Shown here: positions 40,648-49,073 of the stretch, in pieces
Layout: every line of letters starts with the position of its first letter
Position numbering within the stretch: the stretch's first letter is position 1
Assembly (NCBI RefSeq): GCF_030815485.1
Contig: NZ_JAUSWV010000002.1
Location: forward strand, 6,820,001 to 6,884,000
Direction: 5' to 3'
DNA length: 64,000 bases
Source: Streptomyces rishiriensis
GTDB lineage: Bacteria; Actinomycetota; Actinomycetes; Streptomycetales; Streptomycetaceae
The notes under the pieces: model-generated
Databases searched by the model: none
The model's input: only the letters and a program-made list of their open reading frames with translations
Told to the model about the DNA's origin: nothing
Position numbers and translations under genes: made by a program

Positions 40648-40928
40648 CCGAACGCCGCAACCATCTCGATCTCGAACCGGACACCGTCGAGCGCGATCTG
40701 GTGAAACTCGTGCTGACCGTCGTGGAGTTGCTGCGCCAGCTGATGGAACGGCAGGCGCTGCGCCGCTTCGACACGGGCGATCTGAGCGAGGAGCAGGAGG
40801 AGCGGATCGGGCTCACCCTGATGCTGCTGGACGACCGGATGACCGAGTTGCGCGAACGCTACGGACTGCGGCCCGAGGACCTGAATCTGGACCTCGGGCC
40901 GCTGGGACCGCTGCTTCCCCGGGAGTGA
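40644..40928 (+). CDS. gvpK: Gas vesicle protein GvpK
   Basis: 94 residues. D-T-V-E-R-D-L-V-K-L-V-L-T-V-V-E-L-L-R-Q-L-M-E-R-Q-A is the family core, followed by F-D-T-G-D-L-S-E-E-Q-E-E-R-I-G-L-T-L-M and a conserved L-N-L-D-L-G-P-L-G end. GvpK is an accessory assembly protein. The GTG at 40644 is preferred because GGGGGAG lies 5 nt before it and it overlaps the gvpS stop; an ATG at 40629 would add five residues. It ends the operon. Confidence 0.9.
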   Translation: MTERRNHLDLEPDTVERDLVKLVLTVVELLRQLMERQALRRFDTGDLSEEQEERIGLTLMLLDDRMTELRERYGLRPEDLNLDLGPLGPLLPRE

Positions 40929-40946
40929 GTCGCCCCACTCCCCGGG
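40918..40946 (+). terminator. Hairpin at the end of the gvp operon
   Basis: CCCGGGAGTG (40918-40927) pairs with CACTC-C-CCGGG (40936-40946) with one bulged C. The left arm includes the last codons and part of the gvpK stop. There is no T tract. It separates the operon from the convergent small gene. Confidence 0.5.
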
Positions 40947-40978
40947 AAGCCGGTCCGGCGTTGCTTCACTGCCTCAGC

Positions 40979-41149
40979 TCACCACCTGTACCAGCGACCC
41001 CTGCCTCCCGCGGAAGTGGTTCCGCGAGCCAGGAAGCCGAGCAGCCAGAGGACGAGAACCGCGAGTGCGATCCACCAGAGCAACTTCACCGCGAATCCGG
41101 CGCCGAAAAGAATCAGCACCAGCAGCAGAACCAGCAGAACGGGAACCAT
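40979..41149 (-). CDS. 56-residue hydrophobic membrane protein
   Basis: A very small gene with M-V-P-V-L-L-V-L-L-L-V-L-I-L-F at the start, then F-A-V-K-L-L-W-W-I-A and a second hydrophobic run V-L-V-L-W-L-L-G-F-L. It ends with a glycine/arginine/tryptophan tail (G-R-G-R-W-Y-R-W). It matches the small actinobacterial hydrophobic protein family with two short membrane helices; no function is known. AGGAGG stands 8 nt before the ATG at 41149, strong support despite the size. It lies just past the gas-vesicle operon on the other strand. Confidence 0.78.
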   Translation of the reverse strand: MVPVLLVLLLVLILFGAGFAVKLLWWIALAVLVLWLLGFLARGTTSAGGRGRWYRW

Positions 41150-41278
41150 AGTGTCAACCTCCTGCCATGCGGGTTTCCCGGATTGCGGAAATCATTCGCG
41201 GTTCGTTTTCGAGTCGTGCGCGAGTCGTCCACGATGCGTGCGCGGATCCTTCGTGGTGCGTCCGCACACCCGTCGAGC

Positions 41279-41299
41279 GCGTGCGTGATGCCCGCACGC
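41279..41299 (-). terminator. Hairpin after the methyltransferase gene
   Basis: GCGTGCG (41279-41285) pairs with CGCACGC (41293-41299) around 7 nt. It abuts the methyltransferase stop on the minus strand. Confidence 0.5.
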
Positions 41300-41300
41300 G

Positions 41301-42122
41301 TCAGGCGGCCTTCCGGCACAGGATCTCCGCGTGCAGGACGCTGAACCAGCCGTCCTCCCGCCGCCCCCACTCCCGCCAGGCCTCCGACACGGCGTGCAGA
41401 TCCTCCACCGTGGCGTGTCCGCCCCGGGTGGCGCGCTCCGCGTACGCCGAGGCCACGGTGCGGTCGGCCCACAGGCCGCTCCACCAGGCCCGCTCCTCGG
41501 CGGTGCTGAAGGTCCAGGTGGCGGAGGTGGCCGTGATGTCGGTGAATCCCGCGGCCAGCGCCCACGACTTCAGCCGCCGCCCGGCGTCCGGTTCGCCGCC
41601 GTTGGCCCGCGCCACCCGGCGGTACAGGTCCAGCCAGTCGTCCATCCCGGACGAGGCGGGATACCAGGTCATCGCCGCGTAGTCGGAGTCCCGGACGGCG
41701 ACGTAGCCGCCCGGCCTCGTCACCCGCAGCATCTCGCGCAGCGCCTGCACCGGGTCGCCGACGTGCTGGAGCACCTGGTGGGCGTGGACGACGCAGAACG
41801 TGTCGTCCGGAAAGTCCAGGGCGTGTACGTCGGCGACCGCGAAGTCGATGTTGGTCAGGGCCCGCTCGGCGGCCGCGCCACGCGCCTGTTCCAGGATCCC
41901 CGGCGCGTGGTCGACGCCGGTGACGTGCCCGTCGGGGACCAGGGCGGCCAGGTCGGCCGTGATGGTGCCCGGGCCGCAGCCGATGTCCAGGATCTTCATG
42001 TGGGGTTTCAGCGAACCGAGCAGGTAGGCAGCGGAGTTGGCGGCGGTCCGCCAGGTGTGCGAGCGCAGCACCGACTCGTGGTGTCCGTGCGTGTAGACGG
42101 CCGTCTCCTGTGCTTTCGGCAT
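41301..42122 (-). CDS. UbiE-like SAM methyltransferase
   Basis: 273 residues. Motif I is I-L-D-I-G-C-G-P-G-T near residue 45, then V-T-G-V-D-H-A-P for strand 2, V-H-A-H-Q-V-L-Q-H for motif IV, and L-R-V-T-R-P-G-G-Y-V-A for the strand-5 region, all as in ubiquinone/menaquinone-type class I methyltransferases. The C-terminal 100 residues form a substrate cap. The N-terminal T-H-G-H-H-E-S-V-L suggests a relation to small-molecule methyltransferases. The acceptor is unknown. It stands alone and is transcribed toward the small hydrophobic gene. Confidence 0.86.
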   Translation of the reverse strand: MPKAQETAVYTHGHHESVLRSHTWRTAANSAAYLLGSLKPHMKILDIGCGPGTITADLAALVPDGHVTGVDHAPGILEQARGAAAERALTNIDFAVADVHALDFPDDTFCVVHAHQVLQHVGDPVQALREMLRVTRPGGYVAVRDSDYAAMTWYPASSGMDDWLDLYRRVARANGGEPDAGRRLKSWALAAGFTDITATSATWTFSTAEERAWWSGLWADRTVASAYAERATRGGHATVEDLHAVSEAWREWGRREDGWFSVLHAEILCRKAA

Positions 42123-42223
42123 GGTTCTACCCCTTCTCGACGAACCGGGTCCCCGGTTCCCTCACCGTACGTCGATGACCGGATCGTGAGACCATTCGTC
42201 TTGCACTGTGGGCTGACGGCGCG

Positions 42224-42832
42224 TCAGTCGTCCTCCGTGTCCCGGTGACTTCGCCGTCGGGGACGCAAGGCCCGCCGGACGGCGAACGCGGCGCCGACGC
42301 CCAGCGCCGCGCCCGCGAGCACGTCGCTCGGGAAGTGGACGCCCGTGTACACCCGGGACATCGCGACCGAGAACGCGACCGGCGCCACCACCGCGCCCCA
42401 TGTCGGCGACTCCAGGGCGACCCCGGCCGCGAAGGCCGCCGCCGACGCGGAGTGGCCGGACGGGAAGGACGTGGTGATCGGCTGCCGCTTCAGCCGCCGC
42501 CCCAGCGGCACCGCGTCCAGCGCCGGCCGGGACCGGCGTACCGATGGCTTGCCGACGGTGTTGATGGTGAGGGAGGCCAGACCGAGTGAGGCCAGCCCGC
42601 GCACGGCGGCGCGGCGGCCCCGGGGCGTGCCGGACACGGCGAGGGCGGCCGCCGTCGCGAACCAGAGCAGGCCGTGGTTCGCGCCCCGGCTCAGCCGCGG
42701 CAGGACCGGCTCGGCGGCCGGCCAGTGCCGTTCGGCGGCGAACGCGAACACCTGGTCGTCGAGGGCGAGGAACAGACCGCGCGGGCCGTGCCGACCGGGC
42801 TTCAGGACGCTGGGACCGACATGGGGAATCAT
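42224..42832 (-). CDS. PAP2-family membrane phosphatase
   Basis: 202 residues with several membrane helices. The three phosphatase motifs are K-x6-R-P (K-P-S-V-R-R-S-R-P near residue 95), P-S-G-H (S-F-P-S-G-H-S near 122) and S-R-x5-H-x3-D (S-R-V-Y-T-G-V-H-F-P-S-D near 157). The family dephosphorylates lipid phosphates such as phosphatidate or undecaprenyl diphosphate at the membrane. It is divergent from the histidine phosphatase; a minus-strand GGGTAC at 42842-42847, like a SigB-type -10, lies only 9 nt before the start. Confidence 0.88.
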   Translation of the reverse strand: MIPHVGPSVLKPGRHGPRGLFLALDDQVFAFAAERHWPAAEPVLPRLSRGANHGLLWFATAAALAVSGTPRGRRAAVRGLASLGLASLTINTVGKPSVRRSRPALDAVPLGRRLKRQPITTSFPSGHSASAAAFAAGVALESPTWGAVVAPVAFSVAMSRVYTGVHFPSDVLAGAALGVGAAFAVRRALRPRRRSHRDTEDD

Positions 42833-42899
42833 CCGCTGCGAGTACCCTGAAGTGGCCGTTTCTTGTGCGGGGCGGCTTCCGACACCGGAGGGTCACTGC

Positions 42900-43559
42900 A
42901 TGCGACTGCTGCTCGTCCGCCACGGCCAGACCCCCACCAACGTGGACTACCTGCTCGACACCGCGGTCCCCGGCCCCGGCCTCACCGAACTCGGCGCCCG
43001 GCAGGCCGCCGCCCTGCCGCAGGCCCTCGCGGACGAGGACATCGAGACCCTCTACGCCTCCACCCTCGTACGCACCCGGCTCACCGCCGCCCCGCTGGCC
43101 GCCGCCCGCGGCCTCGACGTACTCGTCCGCGACGGCATCCGGGAGATCTCCGCGGGCGACCTCGAGATGGTGTCCGGCAACTCGGAGCGCGGCGAGCTCT
43201 ACATGCGCACGGTGTTCGCCTGGGCGGCCGGCGACGTCGAGCTGCGTATGCCGGGCGGGGAGAGCGGTTCCGAGTTCCTGGCGCGGTACGACGCCGTGGT
43301 CGCCGAGGCCGCCGCGAGCGGCGCGGGAACCGTCGCGATGGTCAGCCACGGCGCCGCGATCCGCGCGTGGGCGGCCACCCGCGCCGACAACGTCGACGTG
43401 CCCTTCGCCGCGGCCAACCGGCTCGCCAACACCGGCGCCGTCGTCCTCGAGGGTTCCCCGGCCGACGGCTGGAAGGCCCTGTCCTGGGCGGGCGCGACGG
43501 TCGTGCCCGCGGGCGAGGCCGGCCCCGCGGGGCAGCCGGTGACGGAGGCGGGCGGCTGA
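42900..43559 (+). CDS. Histidine phosphatase family protein
   Basis: 219 residues. The phosphohistidine motif L-V-R-H-G-Q-T is at residues 5-11, and the second catalytic histidine is in M-V-S-H-G-A-A-I-R near 152. L-Y-A-S-T-L-V-R-T-R and E-I-S-A-G-D-L-E-M complete the pattern of the phosphoglycerate-mutase-like superfamily, with the acid/base glutamate in the usual region. The substrate may be a phosphosugar or other metabolite. GGAGG lies 8 nt before the ATG. An alanine/glycine-rich end is unstructured. Confidence 0.88.
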   Translation: MRLLLVRHGQTPTNVDYLLDTAVPGPGLTELGARQAAALPQALADEDIETLYASTLVRTRLTAAPLAAARGLDVLVRDGIREISAGDLEMVSGNSERGELYMRTVFAWAAGDVELRMPGGESGSEFLARYDAVVAEAAASGAGTVAMVSHGAAIRAWAATRADNVDVPFAAANRLANTGAVVLEGSPADGWKALSWAGATVVPAGEAGPAGQPVTEAGG

Positions 43560-43601
43560 CGGGCGACGGCACGCCTTCCCCGCCGGGCCGCGCATAACGG
43601 T

Positions 43602-43631
43602 TTGCCGCATCCCGTGGGCGGCCCGCAGAAT
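43602..43631 (+). promoter_or_regulatory. Promoter giving a leaderless ABC-F transcript
   Basis: TTGCCG (43602-43607), 18 bp, CAGAAT (43626-43631), then 7 nt to the ATG at 43639. With no Shine-Dalgarno present this strongly suggests a leaderless mRNA and decides the start. Confidence 0.5.
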
Positions 43632-43638
43632 GCGCCTC

Positions 43639-45258
43639 ATGGGACACCTGGAAGCCGCGCACCTCGAGTACTACCTCCCCGACGGGAGGGCGTTGCTCGG
43701 CGACGTGTCCTTCCGGGTGGGTGAAGGGGCCGTGGTGGCGCTGGTCGGACCCAACGGCGCGGGCAAGACGACCCTGCTGCGGCTGATCTCCTCCGAGCTG
43801 AAACCGCACGGCGGGACCGTCACCGTGTCCGGCGGTCTCGGCGTGATGCGTCAGTTCGTGGGCTCCGTGCGGGACGAGACGACCGTCCGGGACCTGCTGG
43901 TGTCCGTGGCTTCGCCCCGCATCCGCGAGGTGGCGAAGGCCGTCGACGAGGCCGAGCACGCGATCATGACCGTCGACGACGAGACCGCGCAGCTCCAGTA
44001 CGCGCAGGCCCTCGCCGACTGGGCCGAGGTGCGCGGGTACGAGGCCGAGACCCTGTGGGACATGTGCACCATGGCCGCGCTCGGCGTCCCCTACGACAAG
44101 GCCCAGTTCCGCCTCGTGCGCACCCTCTCCGGCGGCGAACAGAAGCGGCTCGTGCTGGAGGCGCTGCTGCGCGGCACCGACGAGGTGCTGCTGCTCGACG
44201 AGCCGGACAACTACCTCGACGTGCCGGGCAAGCGGTGGCTGGAGGAACGGCTGAAGGAGACCCGCAAGACGGTCCTCTTCGTCTCCCACGACCGCGAACT
44301 CCTCTCCCGCGCCGCCGAGAAGATCGTCTCCGTAGAGCCCGGCCCGGCCGGCGCCGACGCCTGGGTGCACGGCGGCGGCTTCGCCACGTACCACGAGGCC
44401 CGCCGTGAACGGTTCGCCCGCTTCGAGGAGCTGCGCCGCCGCTGGGACGAGAAGCACGCCCAGCTGAAGAAGCTGGTCCTGAGCCTGCGTCAGGCTGCCT
44501 CCATCAGCCATGAGCTGGCCTCCCGCTACCAGGCCGCGCAGACCCGGCTGCGCAAGTTCGAGGAGGCCGGCCCGCCGCCGGAGCCGCCCCGCGAGCAGGA
44601 CATCACGATGCGCCTCAAGGGCGGCCGCACGGGCGTGCGGGCGGTCACCTGCAAGGGACTGGAGCTCACCGGTCTGATGAAGCCCTTCGACCTGGAGGTC
44701 TTCTACGGCGAGCGGGTCGCCGTCCTCGGTTCCAACGGCTCGGGCAAGTCGCACTTCCTGCGCCTGCTCGCCGGCGACACCGTGGCGCACACGGGGGAGT
44801 GGAAGCTCGGCGCGCGGGTGGTGCCCGGCCACTTCGCCCAGACCCATGCCCACCCCGAGCTCCTGGGCCGCAAGCTCCTGGACATCCTGTGGAGCGAACA
44901 CTCCCAGGACCGGGGCGCGGCCATGTCCCGGCTGCGCCGGTACGAGCTGACCCAGCAGGCCGAACAGAGCTTCGACCGGCTCTCCGGCGGCCAGCAGGCC
45001 CGCTTCCAGATCCTGCTGCTGGAACTGCAGGGCGTCACCGCCCTGCTCCTCGACGAGCCGACCGACAACCTCGACCTGGAGTCCGCCGAAGCGCTCCAGG
45101 AGGGCCTGGAGGCCTTCGACGGAACGGTTCTCGCCGTCACCCACGACCGCTGGTTCGCCCGCTCCTTCGACCGTTACCTGGTCTTCGGCAGCGACGGCCG
45201 GGTCCGGGAGACCGCGGAGCCGGTGTGGGACGAGCGGCGCGTGGAGCGGGCCAGGTAG
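43639..45258 (+). CDS. ABC-F family ATPase
   Basis: 539 residues with two ABC ATPase domains and no membrane segments. Domain 1 has G-P-N-G-A-G-K-T-T, L-S-G-G-E-Q-K-R and L-L-L-D-E-P-D-N-Y-L-D. Domain 2 has G-S-N-G-S-G-K-S-H, L-S-G-G-Q-Q-A-R and L-L-L-D-E-P-T-D-N-L-D. A charged helical linker (E-E-L-R-R-R-W-D-E-K-H-A-Q-L-K-K-L) joins them. ABC-F proteins act at the ribosome, some giving antibiotic resistance and others relieving stalling. A lysine-threonine to lysine-serine-histidine change in the second Walker A is minor. An ATG three codons upstream is less likely. Confidence 0.9.
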   Translation: MGHLEAAHLEYYLPDGRALLGDVSFRVGEGAVVALVGPNGAGKTTLLRLISSELKPHGGTVTVSGGLGVMRQFVGSVRDETTVRDLLVSVASPRIREVAKAVDEAEHAIMTVDDETAQLQYAQALADWAEVRGYEAETLWDMCTMAALGVPYDKAQFRLVRTLSGGEQKRLVLEALLRGTDEVLLLDEPDNYLDVPGKRWLEERLKETRKTVLFVSHDRELLSRAAEKIVSVEPGPAGADAWVHGGGFATYHEARRERFARFEELRRRWDEKHAQLKKLVLSLRQAASISHELASRYQAAQTRLRKFEEAGPPPEPPREQDITMRLKGGRTGVRAVTCKGLELTGLMKPFDLEVFYGERVAVLGSNGSGKSHFLRLLAGDTVAHTGEWKLGARVVPGHFAQTHAHPELLGRKLLDILWSEHSQDRGAAMSRLRRYELTQQAEQSFDRLSGGQQARFQILLLELQGVTALLLDEPTDNLDLESAEALQEGLEAFDGTVLAVTHDRWFARSFDRYLVFGSDGRVRETAEPVWDERRVERAR

Positions 45259-45381
45259 GCAGGGAGCGCGCTCCCCAGGCAGGCCCGCGGGGCCCGGGGG
45301 CCCGAATGTTCGTACAGTGGATGCGGGGACGTGCTCGCGGGTGGGTACCCGGACCGCATGGACGACCACGACGAGCGGGGC

Positions 45382-45735
45382 ATGACCATGACCGGAGTCG
45401 AACCTGAGCGGCTGGACGATCAGCAGCTGATGAAAGAGCTGGAGACGATCCACCGCACGCGCCACGACACCCTGCTGTACGGCTCGAACGACGCCCTGCG
45501 CGCCCATAACGGCCGCATGGCCCAGCTGGAGGGCGAGTACCTGCGCCGCAACCCGCGCCGCTTCGTCTCGCCCGGCCGTACCCGGGACGGGGCGAGGGAG
45601 CGAGCCGTCGAAGCCGACCGACCCGGCTCGCGCCAGGCCCCGGGCGGCAGCCCGAAGACCTCGGAAGGCGGTCCGGCGGGCGCTCCGGTCGGCAAGTGGG
45701 GCCCGGGAACGACGAGCGGCCCCGGCGAGGCCTGA
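45382..45735 (+). CDS. Conserved DUF6158-like small protein
   Basis: 117 residues. The conserved part is the first 60: V-E-P-E-R-L-D-D-Q-Q-L-M-K-E-L-E-T-I-H-R-T-R-H-D-T-L, then N-G-R-M-A-Q-L-E-G-E-Y-L-R-R-N-P-R-R, two amphipathic helices typical of DUF6158. The rest is low-complexity G, P, S and R. No function is known. ATGs at 45358, 45382 and 45388 are all in frame; the middle is a compromise with AGCGGGG before it. A TACAGT hexamer near 45313 could be the -10. A hairpin follows its stop. Confidence 0.68.
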   Translation: MTMTGVEPERLDDQQLMKELETIHRTRHDTLLYGSNDALRAHNGRMAQLEGEYLRRNPRRFVSPGRTRDGARERAVEADRPGSRQAPGGSPKTSEGGPAGAPVGKWGPGTTSGPGEA

Positions 45736-45831
45736 GCCCACCGGAGCCGTCCGACTGTTCCCTCCGTCGCGGCCTCTGTCGCGGTCTTCGCCGTCTGCCG
45801 GGCCTTCCCCGATCTCGGTCGGCTCGTGCGG

Positions 45832-45856
45832 AGCCGGCGCCGACCTGGCGCCGGCT
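45832..45856 (+). terminator. Terminator between convergent genes
   Basis: AGCCGGCGCC (45832-45841) pairs perfectly with GGCGCCGGCT (45847-45856) around 5 nt, followed by TTC. It lies between the DUF6158 stop and the 3' end of the convergent DJ-1 gene and may serve both. Confidence 0.7.
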
Positions 45857-45887
45857 TTCGGTGACTGGCGCCGAGCTCCGGCTACGG

Positions 45888-46430
45888 TCAGCCCGCCTCC
45901 TGTGCGAACACGTCCACGAACGTCTCGCAGAAGGCCTTCAGGTCGTCCGGCTTGCGGCTGGTGACCAGCTTGTTGGGGCCGTGGTCGCAGATCTTCACCT
46001 GCTCGTCGACCCAGGTGGCGCCCGCGTTGCGCAGATCCGTCGCGAGGCTCGGCCACGAGGTCAGCACCCGGCCCCGTACGACGTCCGCCTCGACGAGCGT
46101 CCACGGGGCGTGGCAGATCGCGGCGACCGGGCGGCCCTGCTCGAAGAAGTCCTTGACGAACGCCACGGCCTTGTCGTCGGTGCGCAGGAAGTCGGGGTTC
46201 GCGACCCCGCCCGGCAGGACCAGCCCGCCGAAGGACTCCGCGGACACCTCGCCGACGACCTCGTCGACCCGGAACGTGTCCGCCTTGTCGAGATGGTTGA
46301 ACGCCTGGATCTCGCCCGGTTCGGTCGACACCAGGACGGGCTCGTGGCCCGCGTCAACCGCCGCCTGCCAGGGGTCGGTGAGCTCGACCTGCTCGACGCC
46401 TTCGGGCGCCACCAGAAACGCGATGCGCAT
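45888..46430 (-). CDS. DJ-1/PfpI family (type 1 glutamine amidotransferase-like) protein
   Basis: 180 residues. The nucleophile elbow A-I-C-H-A-P-W near residue 108 carries the catalytic cysteine and next-door histidine, and the conserved glutamate is in V-E-Q-V-E-L near residue 13. P-G-G-V-A-N-P-D-F-L and T-S-W-P-S-L-A-T-D follow the PfpI pattern. Members act as proteases, chaperones or deglycases/glyoxalases, and the precise activity is not settled. The start at 46430 opens M-R-I-A-F-L-V-A. A GC hairpin separates it from the gene upstream. Confidence 0.87.
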   Translation of the reverse strand: MRIAFLVAPEGVEQVELTDPWQAAVDAGHEPVLVSTEPGEIQAFNHLDKADTFRVDEVVGEVSAESFGGLVLPGGVANPDFLRTDDKAVAFVKDFFEQGRPVAAICHAPWTLVEADVVRGRVLTSWPSLATDLRNAGATWVDEQVKICDHGPNKLVTSRKPDDLKAFCETFVDVFAQEAG

Positions 46431-46458
46431 GAGAGTTCAACGTCCTTTCCGTGTGCTC

Positions 46459-46475
46459 GGGGCCCTTGGGGCCCC
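46459..46475. terminator. Short GC hairpin upstream of the DJ-1 gene
   Basis: GGGGCCC (46459-46465) pairs with GGGCCCC (46469-46475) around TTG. It is 87 nt past the stop of the DUF2795 gene on the minus strand and may end that transcript. Further GGGGCCC-type runs follow. Confidence 0.45.
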
Positions 46476-46561
46476 AGGGGCCCAGGGGTCCCTGTGATGT
46501 CGGCAGGTCCTTCAGATGCCGGCCTCGGTGGGCCCGGTCCCGCCGGCTCGGTCCCGTGCCG

Positions 46562-46942
46562 TCACCGGCGGCTTTCGACCAGTGCCTCGGCCAGTTCCTG
46601 GACGGTGGCGTAGCGGTCCTCGGACGGCAGCTGCCGTACCGCTTCCACCAGCGCGTCCGGCGCGTTCTTGCGGCGCAGGCCCACGGCCAGCGCGCCCGCG
46701 TCCGCGGGGAAGGAACTGCGTCCCAGGGTCCGTGCCAGTTCCAGCCGCAGGGTCTCCAGCGTCGCCCGGGAGCTCCCGGGCACCACCGGCCCGCCCCAGA
46801 TCTCGGGGTCGTCCTCGGCGGACGGCTCGGGGTCGTGCCACTCCTCCACCCGCGTGGGGTGACCGGACCTCAGCAGACCCTGCAATTCGTGCTTCATCTC
46901 GTCGTCCCGGTGCACGCTCAGCCGGTCGCTGCCTCGCTGCAT
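46562..46942 (-). CDS. DUF2795-like small protein
   Basis: 126 residues. An acidic linker with E-E-W-H-D-P-E-P-S-A-E-D-D-P-E-I-W-G-G precedes a C-terminal helical part with L-R-R-K-N-A-P-D-A-L-V-E-A-V-R-Q-L-P and Y-A-T-V-Q-E-L-A-E-A-L, the pattern of DUF2795 proteins. Function is unknown; the domain is often seen in stress-linked actinobacterial loci. The ATG at 46942 has GGAGGGAG 4 nt upstream. It is 78 nt downstream of the ThDP enzyme gene on the same strand and could be co-transcribed. Confidence 0.72.
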   Translation of the reverse strand: MQRGSDRLSVHRDDEMKHELQGLLRSGHPTRVEEWHDPEPSAEDDPEIWGGPVVPGSSRATLETLRLELARTLGRSSFPADAGALAVGLRRKNAPDALVEAVRQLPSEDRYATVQELAEALVESRR

Positions 46943-47020
46943 GTCTCTCCCTCCAGGTCTTCCACGGTGTCGGTGCGCACCGCGTACCCGAGGACAGGGA
47001 GCCGACACGGGGTCGCCGGG

Positions 47021-48817
47021 TCACTTCTCCAGCGGTCCCGGCAGGAACTCCTGCACCTTCGCCATGAAGCCCTGTCTGATCATGGAACCCCCGTCGGCGT
47101 CGCCCTTGAGAGCCGAGGCGACCGTGGCCTCGATCTGCTCCCAGGTGGCGTGCGGCGGGACCGGCGGCACGGCCGGATCGGTGAGGAACTCGACGACGGC
47201 GGGGCCGTCCGCCTCCAGGGCCGTACGCCAGCCGCGCTCGACGTCCTCCGGCGTCTCCACCCGCACCCCGGTCAGCCCCAGGGAGCGGGCGAACGCCGCG
47301 TACGGCACGTCCGGCAGCTCCTGCGAGGGCAGGAAGGACGGAGCGCCGCTCATGGCGCGCATCTCCCAGGTCACCTGGTTCAGGTCGCGGTTGTTCCACA
47401 CCGCGACGACCAGCCGCGGATCCGCCCAGCGATCCTGGTACTTGGCGGCCGTGATCAGCTCCGCGAGCCCGTTCATCTGCATCGCCCCGTCACCGACCAG
47501 CGCGATCACCGGCCGGTCCGGGTGGGCGAACTTCGCGCCGATCGCGTACGGCACCGCGCAGCCCATCGTCGCCAGCGTGCCGGAGAGGGAACCGCGCATC
47601 CCCGGGCGCAGCGTGACGTGGCGGGCGTACCAGCTCGCCACCGAACCCGAGTCCGCGGTGACGATCGCGTCGGGCGGGAGCAGCGGGGACAGCGCGCGGG
47701 CCACGTACTCCGGGTTGATCGGGTCGGCCGACAGCCGCGCCCGCCGGTCCAGCACGTCGTTCCAGCGCCGTACGTTGTCACCAACGGTGTCGAACCACTC
47801 CCGGCCGCGTTCCTCGCCCCTGATCATCGGGATCAGCCGGCGCAGGGTCTCCCGCGCGTCCCCGACGAGGTTCACCTCGTACGGATAGCGCGTCCCGATC
47901 GTGCGCGGGTCGATGTCGATCTGCACGCCCCGCGCCCGGCCGGACTCCGGCAGGAACTGTGGGTACGGAAAGGACGAGCCGATCGTCAACAAGGTGTCGC
48001 AGTCGCGCATCAGCTCGTAGGACGGCCGGGTGCCGAACGGGCCGACCGAGCCGGTGACGTAGGGCAGTTCGTCGCTCAGGGTGTCCTTGCCGAGCAGTGC
48101 CTTCGCGACGCCGGCACCGAGCAGTTCGGCGATCCGCTCGACCTCTGCCCGGGCCCCGGCGGCGCCCTGGCCGACCAGGATCGCCACCTTGTCACCGGAG
48201 TTGAGGAGGTCGGCGGCCCGCCGCAGGGACTCCTCCGACGGGATCGTCGTCCCCTCGCTCGGGCCGAGACCGGACGGCACCGTCCCGAACTCGTGGGCGG
48301 GTGCCGCGCAGGCGAGCTCCTGCACGTCCGCGGGGATGACGACCGCGGTCGGGCAGCGGCGGGCGTACGCGGTGCGGATCGCCCGGTCCAGGACGTTCGG
48401 CACCTGCTCGGGGGCCGTCACCGTCTCCACGAACTCCGAGGCGACGTCCTTGAAGAGCGTGTGCAGGTCCACCTCCCCCTGGTACGGGCCGCCCATCGCC
48501 GAGCGGTGCGACCGACCGACGATCGCCAGCACCGGCACATGGTCGAGCTTCGCGTCGTACAGGCCGTTGAGCAGGTGGATCGCGCCCGGCCCCGAGGACG
48601 CCACGCACACCCCGAGGCGGCCGCTGAACTTGGCGTGGCCGACCGCCTGGAACGCGGACATCTCCGCGTGCCGCGACTGCACGAAACGCGGCTCGTCCCC
48701 GGCCCGGCCCCAGGCGGCGAGCAGGCCGTTGACGCCGTCGCCGGGATAGCCGAAGACCTGCTCCACTCCCCACTCCCGCAGCCGCTGAAGGACGTGGTCG
48801 GAGACCTTGACGCTCAT
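47021..48817 (-). CDS. PoxB-like thiamine-diphosphate enzyme
   Basis: 598 residues in three ThDP domains. The catalytic glutamate is in R-H-A-E-M-S near residue 51 and S-S-G-P-G-A-I-H follows. The FAD/nucleotide-like middle domain spans 190-340, and the ThDP motif V-G-D-G-A-M-Q-M-N-G-L...N-N-R-D near 430-470 is complete. It resembles pyruvate dehydrogenase (quinone)/pyruvate oxidase more than acetolactate synthase, so it may decarboxylate pyruvate to acetate with electrons to quinone. AGGAG lies 8 nt before the ATG at 48817. It is divergent from the sigma-factor gene across 256 bp without a clear motif. Confidence 0.86.
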   Translation of the reverse strand: MSVKVSDHVLQRLREWGVEQVFGYPGDGVNGLLAAWGRAGDEPRFVQSRHAEMSAFQAVGHAKFSGRLGVCVASSGPGAIHLLNGLYDAKLDHVPVLAIVGRSHRSAMGGPYQGEVDLHTLFKDVASEFVETVTAPEQVPNVLDRAIRTAYARRCPTAVVIPADVQELACAAPAHEFGTVPSGLGPSEGTTIPSEESLRRAADLLNSGDKVAILVGQGAAGARAEVERIAELLGAGVAKALLGKDTLSDELPYVTGSVGPFGTRPSYELMRDCDTLLTIGSSFPYPQFLPESGRARGVQIDIDPRTIGTRYPYEVNLVGDARETLRRLIPMIRGEERGREWFDTVGDNVRRWNDVLDRRARLSADPINPEYVARALSPLLPPDAIVTADSGSVASWYARHVTLRPGMRGSLSGTLATMGCAVPYAIGAKFAHPDRPVIALVGDGAMQMNGLAELITAAKYQDRWADPRLVVAVWNNRDLNQVTWEMRAMSGAPSFLPSQELPDVPYAAFARSLGLTGVRVETPEDVERGWRTALEADGPAVVEFLTDPAVPPVPPHATWEQIEATVASALKGDADGGSMIRQGFMAKVQEFLPGPLEK

Positions 48818-49073
48818 GAACGTGACTCCTGGGCTCGGGACATGGACACGGGGTGAAGGCCGTGTCCCCTTGCGGGTGACCCCCGGGGCCGCCGGAAAAC
48901 CTGGGCGGGTGTTTGGCGAGGGGAGTCCGGGGCAGGCGCGCCACAGTGCTTCGGACCGGAGGCACGTCCGTGGGAGGCCGCGACCTCGCGTCCCCCGGCG
49001 GCCCGGTCGGGCCGCCGTCGCGCTTCCCCGGTGACCGGCCAACCCAGAGCACGCCCGAGGGAGTTGCACACCC

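Noticed and set aside
48911..48936. GTTT-N14-GGGGCA upstream of the sigma-factor gene as a SigB-type promoter
   Set aside because: The -10 half matches too poorly and the distance to the start is about 140 bp, so it is not better than chance in this GC-rich DNA.
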